Assembly: GCA_947452555.1 (NCBI GenBank)
Contig: CANGDH010000007.1
Span: 1 to 64,000, forward strand
From: Bacteroidota bacterium
Lineage (GTDB): Bacteria; Bacteroidota; Bacteroidia; Chitinophagales; Chitinophagaceae
Direction: 5' to 3'
Length of the DNA: 64,000 nucleotides
A program made the position numbers and the translations under genes. The notes beneath the pieces were generated by a model. That model was not told the origin of the DNA, made no database searches, and saw only the letters and a list, made by a program, of their open reading frames with translations. Positions 1-8,602 of this stretch are shown here, one piece after another. The first letter of the stretch is position 1, and every line of letters starts with the position of its first letter.

Positions 1-3000
1 ACCACCCAAACTTGCTACTGTGTATTGTGGAATATTTAATGTTGTTCCACTAAATGTTGCAGCACCAGTTGATCCATTTGTCGTTAAGGTAAGTGGCGCT
101 TGGTAATCACTACCTGCAATTGCCATTGTTAATTCTCCATTGTTACCAACGGTTTTCACAATCCCCTCAGAACTTAAGTTTGATAAATTCGTAATGTTCT
201 GTATAGGATTTACTGTAACTGTTCCTGAAGCGTTTGTTAATCCAGTAGAGAACGTTAAAGCACTTTGCTTAGCATTAAACGTTGCAAAGTCTTTACTGTC
301 TAGTAAACCAGTTACCGTTGATGTTGATGATGGTATATTTAAAGTTAGAGCAGGTGTACTATTTGTATTTGTTACAGTTGAACTTATTGCACTTCCATTA
401 TTTGTAAATGTAATTGCAGGTACTTCTGTTACTGTTCCACCTGTTCCTGTAGCTGATATCGTAATAGAACCAGTGCCTGGAGTTATTGTTACACCTGACC
501 CTGCTGTCAAACTTGCTCTTGTAAATCCTGAACCATTTCCAATATCTATCTGACCATTAGTTGGTGCAATTGTATTTCCTGTACCTCCGTGTGCTACATC
601 TATTGCTGTTCCACTCCATACCCCACTTGTAATCACTCCTACACTTGTTAAACTAGATGCAGTAACGTTTGATGCTAAAGTACTTCCAGTTAATGTTTCT
701 GCCGGAGCAACAACTGCAACTATTCCTGCATTTGTTAATCTACCCTTCGCATCTACAACAAATGTTGGAATTGCAGTTGAAGAACCATATGTACCACTTG
801 CTACACCGCTATTTGCTAATGTCGCAACTCCTGTAATATTCTTTGAGCCATCGAAAACTTCACTTGTATAAGTAATATCACCAGTAGTTGATATTGTTCT
901 TCCTGTTTGTAAAGCTGTTGTAGTACTTGCATTACCAGCTAAACTAGCTGTGACCACACCTGCTGTGAAATTATTATTAGCGTCTCTTTTTACAATTGTA
1001 TTTGCAACAGCATCTGAAGTTGCAGATTGAACATCAAGTACCGCATTCTTAATTGATGCAGAACTAGTCCCTCCAACGCTATTAACTGTAAGTGCAGTTG
1101 CTGTGCCACCCAAATCGCCTGACAACATTACTAAACCCTTTATTGTAGAGCTTGCGTCTGGTGTTGCAGCATCAACGAAAGTTTTAACGGCTTTTACACT
1201 TGGATATTTAATATCAGAACTTGCATCTGTTGCAATGTTAGTTGATTTATTCGCTGATTCTTCTTTAGTTTCTAATCCTCCTGTCAAATTAGAACTAATA
1301 GTACCTGATAGCGCTGAGATAGCATTTGATACAAATTCTGTTACAGCTTTAACGCTTGGATATAATTTTTCACTTGTACTTGAACTTGTACCTGTTTCAA
1401 TAGAAATAACTTTATTAGTCAAATCTTCTTTTGTTAAGATATCAGCACTTAATGAACTTGTAACTGAATTTGATGAACTATTAATTGCTGTTGCAACAAA
1501 TTCGGTTGTTGCAATACTTGTTGACACATCTTTAGAATCAACCGTTATAGCTCTTGGAGTACCAATTAAATTAGGACTACTTAATGTTGGAGTATTTGAT
1601 AATACTACATTGCCATTACCAGTTGAACTTGTTACCCCTGTACCTCCATGTGCTACATCTATTGTTGTTGCACTCCATACTCCACTTGTAATCACTCCTA
1701 CACTTGTTAAACTAGATGCAGTAACATTTGATGCTAAAGTACTTCCAGTTAATGTTTCTGCTGGAGCAACAACTGCAACTATTCCTGCATTTGTTAATCT
1801 ACCCTTCGCATCTACAACAAATGTTGGTATCTCAGTTGAAGAACCATATGTACCACTTGCTACACCGCTATTTGCTAATGTCGCAACTCCTGTAATATTC
1901 TTTGAGCCATCGAAAACTTCACTTGTATAAGTTATATCACCACTTGTTGATATTGTTCTTGCATCTTTAAGTACTGTCGCTGAACTTGCATTTCCAGCTA
2001 AACTAGCTGTGACCACACCTGCTGTGAAATTATTATTAGCGTCTCTTTTTACAATTGTATTTGCAACAGCAGAAGCAGTTGCAGCATTTGCTAATAATTC
2101 AGCTGCATTAATGTTAGCAGCTGTTGAACCACCTACAGCTGATACAATAGGTAAATCTGCTGTGCCTCCCAAATCACCTGCTAACTTTAATTTTCCTTTT
2201 ACTTCAGCAGTAGCATCTAGTGTTGCAGCATCAACATATGTTTTAACCGCATTCACACTAGTATATAAAGTGGTACTTGAACTATTTCCAGCATCAATAT
2301 TTGTTACCTTATTAATTAATGATTCTTTTGTTAAGATATCCGCACCTAATGAATTAGTTACACTACTTGAAGAGTTGCTTATCGCAGCATCAACAAATGT
2401 CTTAACTGCATTCACACTAGTATATAAAGTGGTACTTGAACTATTACCAGCATCAATATTTATTACCTTATTAGTTAATGATTCTTTTGTTAAGATATCC
2501 GCGCCTAATGAACTTGTAACTGAATTTGATGAACTATTAATTGCTGTTGCAACAAATTCAGTATTGGCTATTTGGTTACTTGTTGAACCAGAAGATGCAG
2601 TTGGAACCATTGGTATTCCAGTCAAAACTGGTGATTCGATGTTAGCTTTTAATAAAATGTTAGCAATATTTGTAGTGATGCTCGCTGTGTTTGATGCAAC
2701 CCTTGTGTCTGTTGCCGTTAAATTTGTTGTTAATGTTGACTCTGCAGCTCTTGCAGCAATAGCTTCATTTGTGATAGCTAATGTATTTGCATTTAAGCTA
2801 GCTTCTGTATTTGATAAAATCGCATATTTAGACAACATACTTGATGTGTCTGCAATGTTCACCTTTGTATTGATAGATGCAATCGTATTATCCTTGATCG
2901 CATATTTAGACAACATACTTGATGTGTCTGCAATGTTCACCTTTAATGCTTCTGCAGCTCTTGCAGCATCAGCTTCAGCAGCAATTGCTAATTCGTTTGC

Positions 3001-4119
3001 AGTTATACTAGCTGTATTAGAAGCAACTGAAGTTGGTAAAGTACTAATTACAGAAGCGGTAATACCACCAACTGTGGTTACGATTGGAGATGTAGCGGTT
3101 CCACCTAAATCACCAGCTAATTGAACTTTACCCTTAATTGCAGCAGTTGCATCCGGGGTAGCTCCTGCATTAATACTACTCACAATAAATGACTTTACTG
3201 CTTTTGTTGAAGGATATTTAATATCTGAACTGGAATCCGCTTCAATATTTAAAGATTTATTTATTAAATCTTCTTTATAATTTAATGCAGTTTGTGTTGA
3301 AGATAAAACCACGGATTTTGTATTAGTTAAATTTGTTTGTACAAATTCTGTAGTAGCAAGTTGTTTTGAATTATCAGTAAGAACTGCAGTTGGAGCAACG
3401 GGTACACCTGTAAAATTCGGAGATACTAATGTTTTGTTAGTAAAAACTTCTACTCCTTCCAATGTTGCCATTGTACCAATAGTCGGGAAAGTAATATTAC
3501 TTGCACCTGTTGTTGTAATAGTAAAATCTCCAGCACCTTTAACAGTCAAGCTCTTATCTAAAGTTATTGTCTTTCCAATAGGATTTGCTATCCCAGTACC
3601 CCCCTTTTCACTAGGTAATACAGTAAGTAACTTTAAAGCACCTTCTGAAACATTAGCTTTATTAGAATAAAAGGAATAAGGAACGGTCCACAATTGTGAA
3701 GTTCCTAAATCAATGTAAGAAGTAGATGGATTCCAGTCTGTATAAGTAGAACTTCCCAGACTTGGCTTAACTGCAATTTTAATATTAAGAAAATAGTTAC
3801 TAGCACCCCAGTCAATATCAGATATAGAAGTATTATTTCCAGAGGAATAGATCCCTTGTCCAATAATTAACGTGAAGATACCATCTGAACCTGCAGTTAC
3901 TTGGAAATTTTCATTATACTCAAGTGTCCCTGTTGGCGTACCTTTTAAGATGCTTACGTTCGCATAAACTTCTCTATACTTCGCAGGGTTTCCTTGGTCA
4001 TCCTTTGCTAAGGCTTGGAATAACATTCCACCTGGAACAGATTGATTATTAATTTGTTGCGCACCTATAGTAGTGACAAAAAATAATAGAGAAAATAAAA
4101 TAAATTGATATTTTTTCAC
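1..4119 (-). CDS. Giant tail-fibre-like secreted repeat protein (partial, C-terminus outside window)
   Basis: The frame is open from a GTG at 4119 to the left edge (1373 codons) with no stop, so the C-terminus is missing. The stop codon of the gene before it (TAG at 4126-4128) is in frame just upstream, which makes GTG the only plausible start. The product begins with a signal peptide ending near TTIGAQQ. A roughly 120-residue head follows, of a type I know from Bacteroidota secreted proteins (GMLFQALAKDDQGNPA near its start). Beyond it is a long Ser/Thr/Ala/Asn-rich array with phage tail-fibre signatures such as TTEFVATAI and GTYGSSTEIPTFVVDAKGRL. The reverse-strand frames over this stretch are also open but have a composition typical of antisense shadows. 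The gene starts 6 nt after the T9SS-sorted small protein, so the two are probably co-transcribed. I infer a surface fibre or adhesin. Whether it ends in a sorting domain or an endosialidase-type chaperone cannot be seen. Confidence 0.85.
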   Translation of the reverse strand, partial: MKKYQFILFSLLFFVTTIGAQQINNQSVPGGMLFQALAKDDQGNPAKYREVYANVSILKGTPTGTLEYNENFQVTAGSDGIFTLIIGQGIYSSGNNTSISDIDWGASNYFLNIKIAVKPSLGSSTYTDWNPSTSYIDLGTSQLWTVPYSFYSNKANVSEGALKLLTVLPSEKGGTGIANPIGKTITLDKSLTVKGAGDFTITTTGASNITFPTIGTMATLEGVEVFTNKTLVSPNFTGVPVAPTAVLTDNSKQLATTEFVQTNLTNTKSVVLSSTQTALNYKEDLINKSLNIEADSSSDIKYPSTKAVKSFIVSSINAGATPDATAAIKGKVQLAGDLGGTATSPIVTTVGGITASVISTLPTSVASNTASITANELAIAAEADAARAAEALKVNIADTSSMLSKYAIKDNTIASINTKVNIADTSSMLSKYAILSNTEASLNANTLAITNEAIAARAAESTLTTNLTATDTRVASNTASITTNIANILLKANIESPVLTGIPMVPTASSGSTSNQIANTEFVATAINSSSNSVTSSLGADILTKESLTNKVINIDAGNSSSTTLYTSVNAVKTFVDAAISNSSSSVTNSLGADILTKESLINKVTNIDAGNSSSTTLYTSVNAVKTYVDAATLDATAEVKGKLKLAGDLGGTADLPIVSAVGGSTAANINAAELLANAATASAVANTIVKRDANNNFTAGVVTASLAGNASSATVLKDARTISTSGDITYTSEVFDGSKNITGVATLANSGVASGTYGSSTEIPTFVVDAKGRLTNAGIVAVVAPAETLTGSTLASNVTASSLTSVGVITSGVWSATTIDVAHGGTGVTSSTGNGNVVLSNTPTLSSPNLIGTPRAITVDSKDVSTSIATTEFVATAINSSSNSVTSSLSADILTKEDLTNKVISIETGTSSSTSEKLYPSVKAVTEFVSNAISALSGTISSNLTGGLETKEESANKSTNIATDASSDIKYPSVKAVKTFVDAATPDASSTIKGLVMLSGDLGGTATALTVNSVGGTSSASIKNAVLDVQSATSDAVANTIVKRDANNNFTAGVVTASLAGNASTTTALQTGRTISTTGDITYTSEVFDGSKNITGVATLANSGVASGTYGSSTAIPTFVVDAKGRLTNAGIVAVVAPAETLTGSTLASNVTASSLTSVGVITSGVWSGTAIDVAHGGTGNTIAPTNGQIDIGNGSGFTRASLTAGSGVTITPGTGSITISATGTGGTVTEVPAITFTNNGSAISSTVTNTNSTPALTLNIPSSTSTVTGLLDSKDFATFNAKQSALTFSTGLTNASGTVTVNPIQNITNLSNLSSEGIVKTVGNNGELTMAIAGSDYQAPLTLTTNGSTGAATFSGTTLNIPQYTVASLGG
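582..1011. repeat. Long direct repeat, copy 1 (inside fibre gene)
   Basis: This 430-bp segment recurs at 1641-2070 at a constant offset of 1059 bp, which keeps the reading frame (143 residues). By eye there are about ten scattered differences plus one divergent patch of about 25 bp at 901-925. Confidence 0.9.
1641..2070. repeat. Long direct repeat, copy 2 (inside fibre gene)
   Basis: Partner of the segment at 582-1011. The divergent patch in this copy lies at about 1960-1984. The two copies encode the VDAKGRL-type fibre module. Confidence 0.9.
2231..2548. repeat. Two tandem 159-bp (53-residue) repeats in fibre gene
   Basis: The units 2231-2389 and 2390-2548 are adjacent and most similar over their first 120 bp. 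They encode an SSVTNSLGADILTKESL-type motif. More diverged relatives are visible near 1340-1500 and 3190-3370. Confidence 0.85.
2819..2944. repeat. 48-bp perfect direct repeat, 78-bp period, in fibre gene
   Basis: The 48 bp at 2819-2866 recur identically at 2897-2944. The period of 26 codons keeps the frame and encodes KVNIADTSSMLSKYAI twice. Confidence 0.9.
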
Positions 4120-4125
4120 AGTAAA

Positions 4126-4689
4126 CTAAATTTTAAATATTTTATAAGTTTGTAAAATCTTATTCGAAGAGATTTGTATATAATATAACCCTGGAGTGAA
4201 TTTCTCCATGGGTAGATGAAAACCAGCTAAAAATTGTTTTTGAGTAACATCCATACCATCCACTAAATCACCAACACTTGTATACAGTTGTACTCTAAAC
4301 TTGTCTTCTAATTGAATCTGGTTTAGAAACTTAATAACTGTAAAATTGGATGTAGGATTTGGGAAAATACTGATACTAAGTTTTACGTAATCTAAATTTA
4401 CTTCACATGAGGTGAAAAATTCACCCATGCCAACAGGCATAAACTTTGCTAAACCATTAGTAACTGTAAAGCATTGGGTTCCTGAAACCATTATGGGATT
4501 ACTATAAGTTGAAATTTTGACATTGGTACCAAAATTTCCGATTCCACCAATTGTATAACTAGATCTTATTTGACCACACAATATTGTGGGTAAAACTAGC
4601 GTTATAGCAAAAAGCACTACTAAAAATGTGTTAGTGTGCCTAGTTGCTCTAGTACTACTAGAGTTCATAATTGTATTTTTAGGTCTCAT
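4126..4689 (-). CDS. Small secreted protein with T9SS type A sorting domain
   Basis: This 187-residue protein has an N-terminal hydrophobic export segment (about residues 20-39, LVVLFAITLVLPTILCG) and a C-terminal type IX sorting domain of about 80 residues. The sorting domain shows the hallmark FPNPTS, then GxHLPM and PGLYYIQISS, and ends in a basic-hydrophobic tail (TYKIFKI). The part between them is short and unrecognised. The start at 4689 precedes a second possible Met at residue 8. The fibre gene follows after 6 nt. I infer that it is carried across the outer membrane by the T9SS and may act as an anchor or partner for the fibre. The cysteine near the cleavage region lacks a proper lipobox. 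Confidence 0.85.
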   Translation of the reverse strand: MRPKNTIMNSSSTRATRHTNTFLVVLFAITLVLPTILCGQIRSSYTIGGIGNFGTNVKISTYSNPIMVSGTQCFTVTNGLAKFMPVGMGEFFTSCEVNLDYVKLSISIFPNPTSNFTVIKFLNQIQLEDKFRVQLYTSVGDLVDGMDVTQKQFLAGFHLPMEKFTPGLYYIQISSNKILQTYKIFKI

Positions 4690-4769
4690 TCTTTAGGTTT
4701 TTAAGTTTGTGTATCAACTAATTAGACTTAAAATGTTTTAAATAAGTCTTAAAAAGTTAATTAGACACA

Positions 4770-4834
4770 AAATCCATACATTGGTATTTAGCACATAGCT
4801 GACGCCACGTTACTAAGTACGTTAAGTATGGATT
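4770..4834. repeat. Inverted repeat in 268-bp intergenic region
   Basis: The arms AATCCATAC and GTATGGATT at about 4771-4779 and 4826-4834 flank an imperfect inner palindrome around ACGTTACTAAGTACGT. It lies between the AraC regulator gene and the T9SS-sorted protein gene, so it could be a leader structure or a regulator site. No clear TAnnTTTG element was seen on the minus strand in 4690-4957. Confidence 0.4.
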
Positions 4835-4957
4835 ATTTACTTTGGGACGGCTAAACTAGAGCACCTAACCTCTCTAAAAAAATTTTGTAAGTTAACTATC
4901 GCAAAAACGATGTGAAATAGAATAAACACTATGTTAATTTCTGTATTACACTAAAAA

Positions 4958-6025
4958 TCAATTAGTTGCGAAATAAATAAAATCGGAAGGAGTGCCGCCA
5001 TGAAACTTTTTGAATGGCTTGTAAAGGTGATGTCTTGAATTAAACCCTGATTCTTGTGCTAAAGCATCTATTGAGTAATTTGTATACTTGTTTGACTGCA
5101 CTAAAGACATAAAATATTCAACTCTATGCTTATTTATGAGACTATTGAAAGACATATTGAACTTAATTATGATCAAATCATAAAATTCTTCCTTGTCATC
5201 AATGTTATTTAGCTTACAAAACTTATCGATATTAGCATCTTTTTGTAAATAATAGTAATTCGTGAAGAAAGGAATAGTAAAATTATCATCATTTAAAGTC
5301 ATAAAACCAGATTTATCAAATGCAGATAATTTATTGTAGCTAAAACCTTGTAAGGTTAGTACTTTTGGTTTGTATATGATACTTAAAAGTACCATTAGTG
5401 ATAATGTGAAATCAGCAATTTGAAATAAATGACTAAAAAAAGAATATTTATTAAAAAATATAAATAAAAGAAAGCAAATAGTGTATATTATAAAAGGGTA
5501 ATACAATTTGATAGCCCAATTATTTAATTCATCTTTGTAAATATTTTTAATATTCATTTGGTTTCTATTAAGATATAGAAGTCTAAAGACTAAAAAAAGC
5601 ATTATACTTTCAAAAAGTATAATATCTAATTTAAGCAACCAGTAATTATCACTAATATGAAAAGACAATAAACTATCATTACTAAATGATAAAATACTTG
5701 GGTTATAAAGAATAAACCCTACAAATATTAAAAATAGAAGGAAATCAAAAACCAATAAATACCAATGCAGTTTGCATAATGTAGTTTTAAATAATTTGTT
5801 TCCAATGATATTTCCAGTACTCCAACCAACCATTTGAACAAATAATGCAATAATTAATAGATAAGTATTGGGTTTACTAATATAAATGAATGAATTTATA
5901 AGAAAAAGACAACTAATTACAATCAAAAATGAAATTTTTAATTGTATCGGTCTTTTAATATTAAATAAGATATCTATTAATGTGATTATAGATAAAAATA
6001 TTATTAAAAAATTCAGATTATGCAT
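4958..6025 (-). CDS. Membrane-bound AraC-family transcriptional regulator (7-TM sensor plus HTH)
   Basis: The 355-residue product has about seven hydrophobic segments in residues 1-220 (for example LNFLIIFLSIITLIDILFNI and LKISFLIVISCLFLINSF). A cytoplasmic linker and a C-terminal AraC helix-turn-helix domain follow (about residues 255-355, with KHRVEYFMSLV, IDALAQESGFNSRHHLY and FKKFHGGTPSDF). A membrane-tethered AraC protein can couple an envelope signal directly to transcription; that is family knowledge, and the signal here is unknown. It is the last gene of the compact GldLM-like run, 27 nt after the lipoprotein gene, and lies upstream of the T9SS-sorted protein and fibre genes, which are plausible targets (inference). 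Confidence 0.85.
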   Translation of the reverse strand: MHNLNFLIIFLSIITLIDILFNIKRPIQLKISFLIVISCLFLINSFIYISKPNTYLLIIALFVQMVGWSTGNIIGNKLFKTTLCKLHWYLLVFDFLLFLIFVGFILYNPSILSFSNDSLLSFHISDNYWLLKLDIILFESIMLFLVFRLLYLNRNQMNIKNIYKDELNNWAIKLYYPFIIYTICFLLFIFFNKYSFFSHLFQIADFTLSLMVLLSIIYKPKVLTLQGFSYNKLSAFDKSGFMTLNDDNFTIPFFTNYYYLQKDANIDKFCKLNNIDDKEEFYDLIIIKFNMSFNSLINKHRVEYFMSLVQSNKYTNYSIDALAQESGFNSRHHLYKPFKKFHGGTPSDFIYFATN

Positions 6026-6052
6026 AAATAAAATAGAAATAATTTAATATTA

Positions 6053-6484
6053 TTAGTTATAAACAATTTTAAAATAATACTCATACTTGGTATTATTACT
6101 AGTTGTTACAGCGTAACTAAATTTGAATGAATTGATATCTATAATTTTCCAAATAATAGGAGTATAAGTTCCAGTTAATACATTCTTATTGAAAATTGTA
6201 AGCTCATCAATATTAGTAAAATCCCATTTGCCTGTGTAACCATCACTATCAGCAAAAGTTCCATTACTGTAATATGTTACGGCATATAGTTTCTGTATAG
6301 GATTTAAATTGACAGTTGTCCCATTTATAACCAATGAGTCTAGTGACCAAGTATGCTCTGCATTATGATAATCCCCGGATCCGGATAGTAAAAATTTTTC
6401 AAAATTAGTTGTAGTTAATTGAGCACTTTTATTACAACTGGATAAAATTGCAATTAAAATAAATGATAAAATTATTCTATTCAT
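6053..6484 (-). CDS. Small lipoprotein, lipocalin-like in appearance
   Basis: The 143-residue protein has a clear lipoprotein signal peptide (IAILSSC, Cys at 16). The mature part is about 125 residues of alternating beta-prone segments with aromatic and polar residues (AEHTWSLDSLVING, VTYYSNGTFADSDGYTGKWD), a pattern common in small Bacteroidota lipocalin-like lipoproteins. I do not recognise a specific family. It starts 4 nt after the beta-helix/PorG-like gene, so it is almost certainly co-expressed and may be the envelope lipoprotein partner of that barrel. This echoes lipoprotein GldK in the canonical system, but I see no sequence resemblance to GldK. Confidence 0.75.
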   Translation of the reverse strand: MNRIILSFILIAILSSCNKSAQLTTTNFEKFLLSGSGDYHNAEHTWSLDSLVINGTTVNLNPIQKLYAVTYYSNGTFADSDGYTGKWDFTNIDELTIFNKNVLTGTYTPIIWKIIDINSFKFSYAVTTSNNTKYEYYFKIVYN

Positions 6485-6488
6485 ATAA

Positions 6489-8594
6489 TTATTTAAATAG
6501 TTTTCTTGAAAATATGATATTAAAAGATAAATAACTATCAGTTGGGTTACTTGGAGAGCTTCTTAATCTACCTGGAACTATATAATCGGAAGTGGGATTT
6601 GAAAAATATACTGCTGCAGCTCCGTTTAAATTAGAATTAGTAAATAAAATATCAGCATTAGGATATAGATCTGGGCCAACATCGTCAAGATAATCAGTAA
6701 ATGTTCTGTGATAGGCTAATAAAAGTGATAGTGTATTTTTATTTGAAAAATTAATATTGAATCTATAAGACAACATTAATCCTTCTGTATATAATGAATA
6801 AGGAGATTTAGTTTTGTCTATATATTGTCCACCAGTTCCTAAATCATGTAAATTATAAATTTTCCCTTTGTATGATCCAGTTGGATTAAAATGTAGGATA
6901 TCAAGCCCTATACTTAAATAACTAGTAGTATATTTTTTCTTTAATGATAACTTACTCTCAGAAAGTTTAATATTTATAGAAGGTGTTATAGATATCACAT
7001 TCGTAGTGAAATGAAAACCTCTTGATACCTCGTCTAAATTTGATGATCTTGAATCTGTATTTCCTAAATCAAAATAGGAAAAAAGCAAAGAAGTACTTAA
7101 TGCACGAGAAAAATAATAGGATAGAATTGCACTATGGTTTAAATTAACTTCATTATTGAAAAAAGCAGGAGAACTTACAGTTCCAGTAAAAATAGAACCT
7201 CCACTACCTATACCAAATTCCCAGAATTTTTTAAAAGGAGGATTTTTTGCAATTTTTTTATCTGCTTCTTCATCGATACCTTTTAAATTAGCAATAGAAT
7301 CAATAATACGTTTTTGATAGTAAAAATGTTTTAAGTATTGTTTATATCCTAAATAAACATTTGGTACATAATTTAATTCAAGATCAATAATATTTGATAA
7401 TTTAAAGTAGCCATTAGATTTTGAAAATGCTTTAGTATCTAATAAATCAATTCGTACGTTATTTTTATCAATAACATTAATATTAAATTTTACTGCATTC
7501 TCCGTTTCAAGTAAAGTAGTGTCGTTCTTTAGATTGATATATGTTAATTTAGACGTTGAAAAATCAACTTCTTTATTACTTCTTAATATAAATGAACTGT
7601 ATCTATTAATTTGGCTAATAGTATCTTGAATTTCAAAACCATTTTTAGAATTATATACTTTATAAATGTGGCTAAATATATTGTTTAAAGGAAGGTTTAA
7701 AAATGGTTCTAAATTAAGTTTTGGTAAAGCATAACTTTTTTCCTGATCATACACTCCTTCATAAATTTTATACTTATTATTATCGCCCCAATAATTATTC
7801 TTAAATATTATTGATTTTTCTGTTCCATAGACTCCTATATTAGCTGAATGAACTATGGTATCAGTTAATATATCAACTAGATTATTATTTACAAAACTAT
7901 TCCTTTCTAAAATTGGAGTATATTTTTTGTAAGATTGATCTAATCTAGTATAGATCATATTAGAAGCTATATTATACGCCTTAGAACCGTAAATTGAGTT
8001 ATTAATGAATACATTTTGAGAAATATCAAAATGTATTTGATCACTTTTTAAGTCTTCAAAATAAATTGAAGATTTATTTTCGGAAAATAGATTATTTGCA
8101 AGTTCAAACTGAACATAAGTGGAATCATTAATACCAAATGGAGGATTAAGTACCTGGATTAAAGAAACAGTTCCGATATTTTTAGTGAAAATATTATTCG
8201 TTATTGAGACAAGGTTTCTTTTCCATCCAAAATCAAAATATAAAGGCATTTGAAGATTCCTGAAAGTAACGTTATTAATTAATATACTTTTCTCATTATT
8301 ATTATTAAAAATTAAACCAACCCCTTCATTATTTTTCTTACCATAAAATTCAATATCATGATTATTCCCAAGCATCTCAACAAGTCCACCACAAACTAAA
8401 GTACCATTATCAATGAATTCTATCTTAGCACCACTATCTACCTTTAATGTGTTACTAACAATAACCATTGAATTAATGATATGCTTTCCCTTTACGATAG
8501 TTAAATTATCATAATTACCAGAAAGTGTATCTTGAGCATATATGGTATTTGCAAATAATAATGCAAACAAACCCATAAAATAAAATTTCTTCAT
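6489..8594 (-). CDS. Beta-helix protein fused to PorG/DUF6089-like outer-membrane barrel
   Basis: The 701-residue product has a signal peptide (FALLFANTIYAQ). Residues about 25-300 carry repeated Asn-rich beta-strand turns (ITNNIFTKN, ELANNLFSENK, ISQNVFINNS, LERNSFVNNN) typical of a right-handed parallel beta-helix. A helical linker follows at about 410-450. The C-terminal 240 residues resemble PorG/DUF6089 barrels: FNPTGSYKGKIYNLHDLGT near 569, TFTDYLDDVG near 631, and a last strand ending in an aromatic/basic residue pattern (FNIIFSRKLFK). In characterised T9SS, PorG is the outer-membrane protein bound to the PorK/PorN ring; here the homology is by motif only. The gene lies 8 nt after the GldM-like gene. 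The beta-helix/barrel combination is not one I know. Confidence 0.7.
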   Translation of the reverse strand: MKKFYFMGLFALLFANTIYAQDTLSGNYDNLTIVKGKHIINSMVIVSNTLKVDSGAKIEFIDNGTLVCGGLVEMLGNNHDIEFYGKKNNEGVGLIFNNNNEKSILINNVTFRNLQMPLYFDFGWKRNLVSITNNIFTKNIGTVSLIQVLNPPFGINDSTYVQFELANNLFSENKSSIYFEDLKSDQIHFDISQNVFINNSIYGSKAYNIASNMIYTRLDQSYKKYTPILERNSFVNNNLVDILTDTIVHSANIGVYGTEKSIIFKNNYWGDNNKYKIYEGVYDQEKSYALPKLNLEPFLNLPLNNIFSHIYKVYNSKNGFEIQDTISQINRYSSFILRSNKEVDFSTSKLTYINLKNDTTLLETENAVKFNINVIDKNNVRIDLLDTKAFSKSNGYFKLSNIIDLELNYVPNVYLGYKQYLKHFYYQKRIIDSIANLKGIDEEADKKIAKNPPFKKFWEFGIGSGGSIFTGTVSSPAFFNNEVNLNHSAILSYYFSRALSTSLLFSYFDLGNTDSRSSNLDEVSRGFHFTTNVISITPSINIKLSESKLSLKKKYTTSYLSIGLDILHFNPTGSYKGKIYNLHDLGTGGQYIDKTKSPYSLYTEGLMLSYRFNINFSNKNTLSLLLAYHRTFTDYLDDVGPDLYPNADILFTNSNLNGAAAVYFSNPTSDYIVPGRLRSSPSNPTDSYLSFNIIFSRKLFK

Positions 8595-8602
8595 ATATAT
8601 AT

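Noticed and set aside
140..3670. Several plus-strand open frames of 78-371 codons rich in Val, Leu, Ala and Pro
   Set aside because: They are antisense shadows of the repetitive minus-strand fibre gene, which is open for 1373 codons with a signal peptide and fibre motifs. The plus frames are interrupted by stops and have no recognisable features.
4702..4709. TAAGTTTG resembling a promoter on the plus strand
   Set aside because: It would read away from the adjacent start codon and into minus-strand genes with no plus-strand gene following; such an 8-mer is expected by chance in AT-rich DNA.
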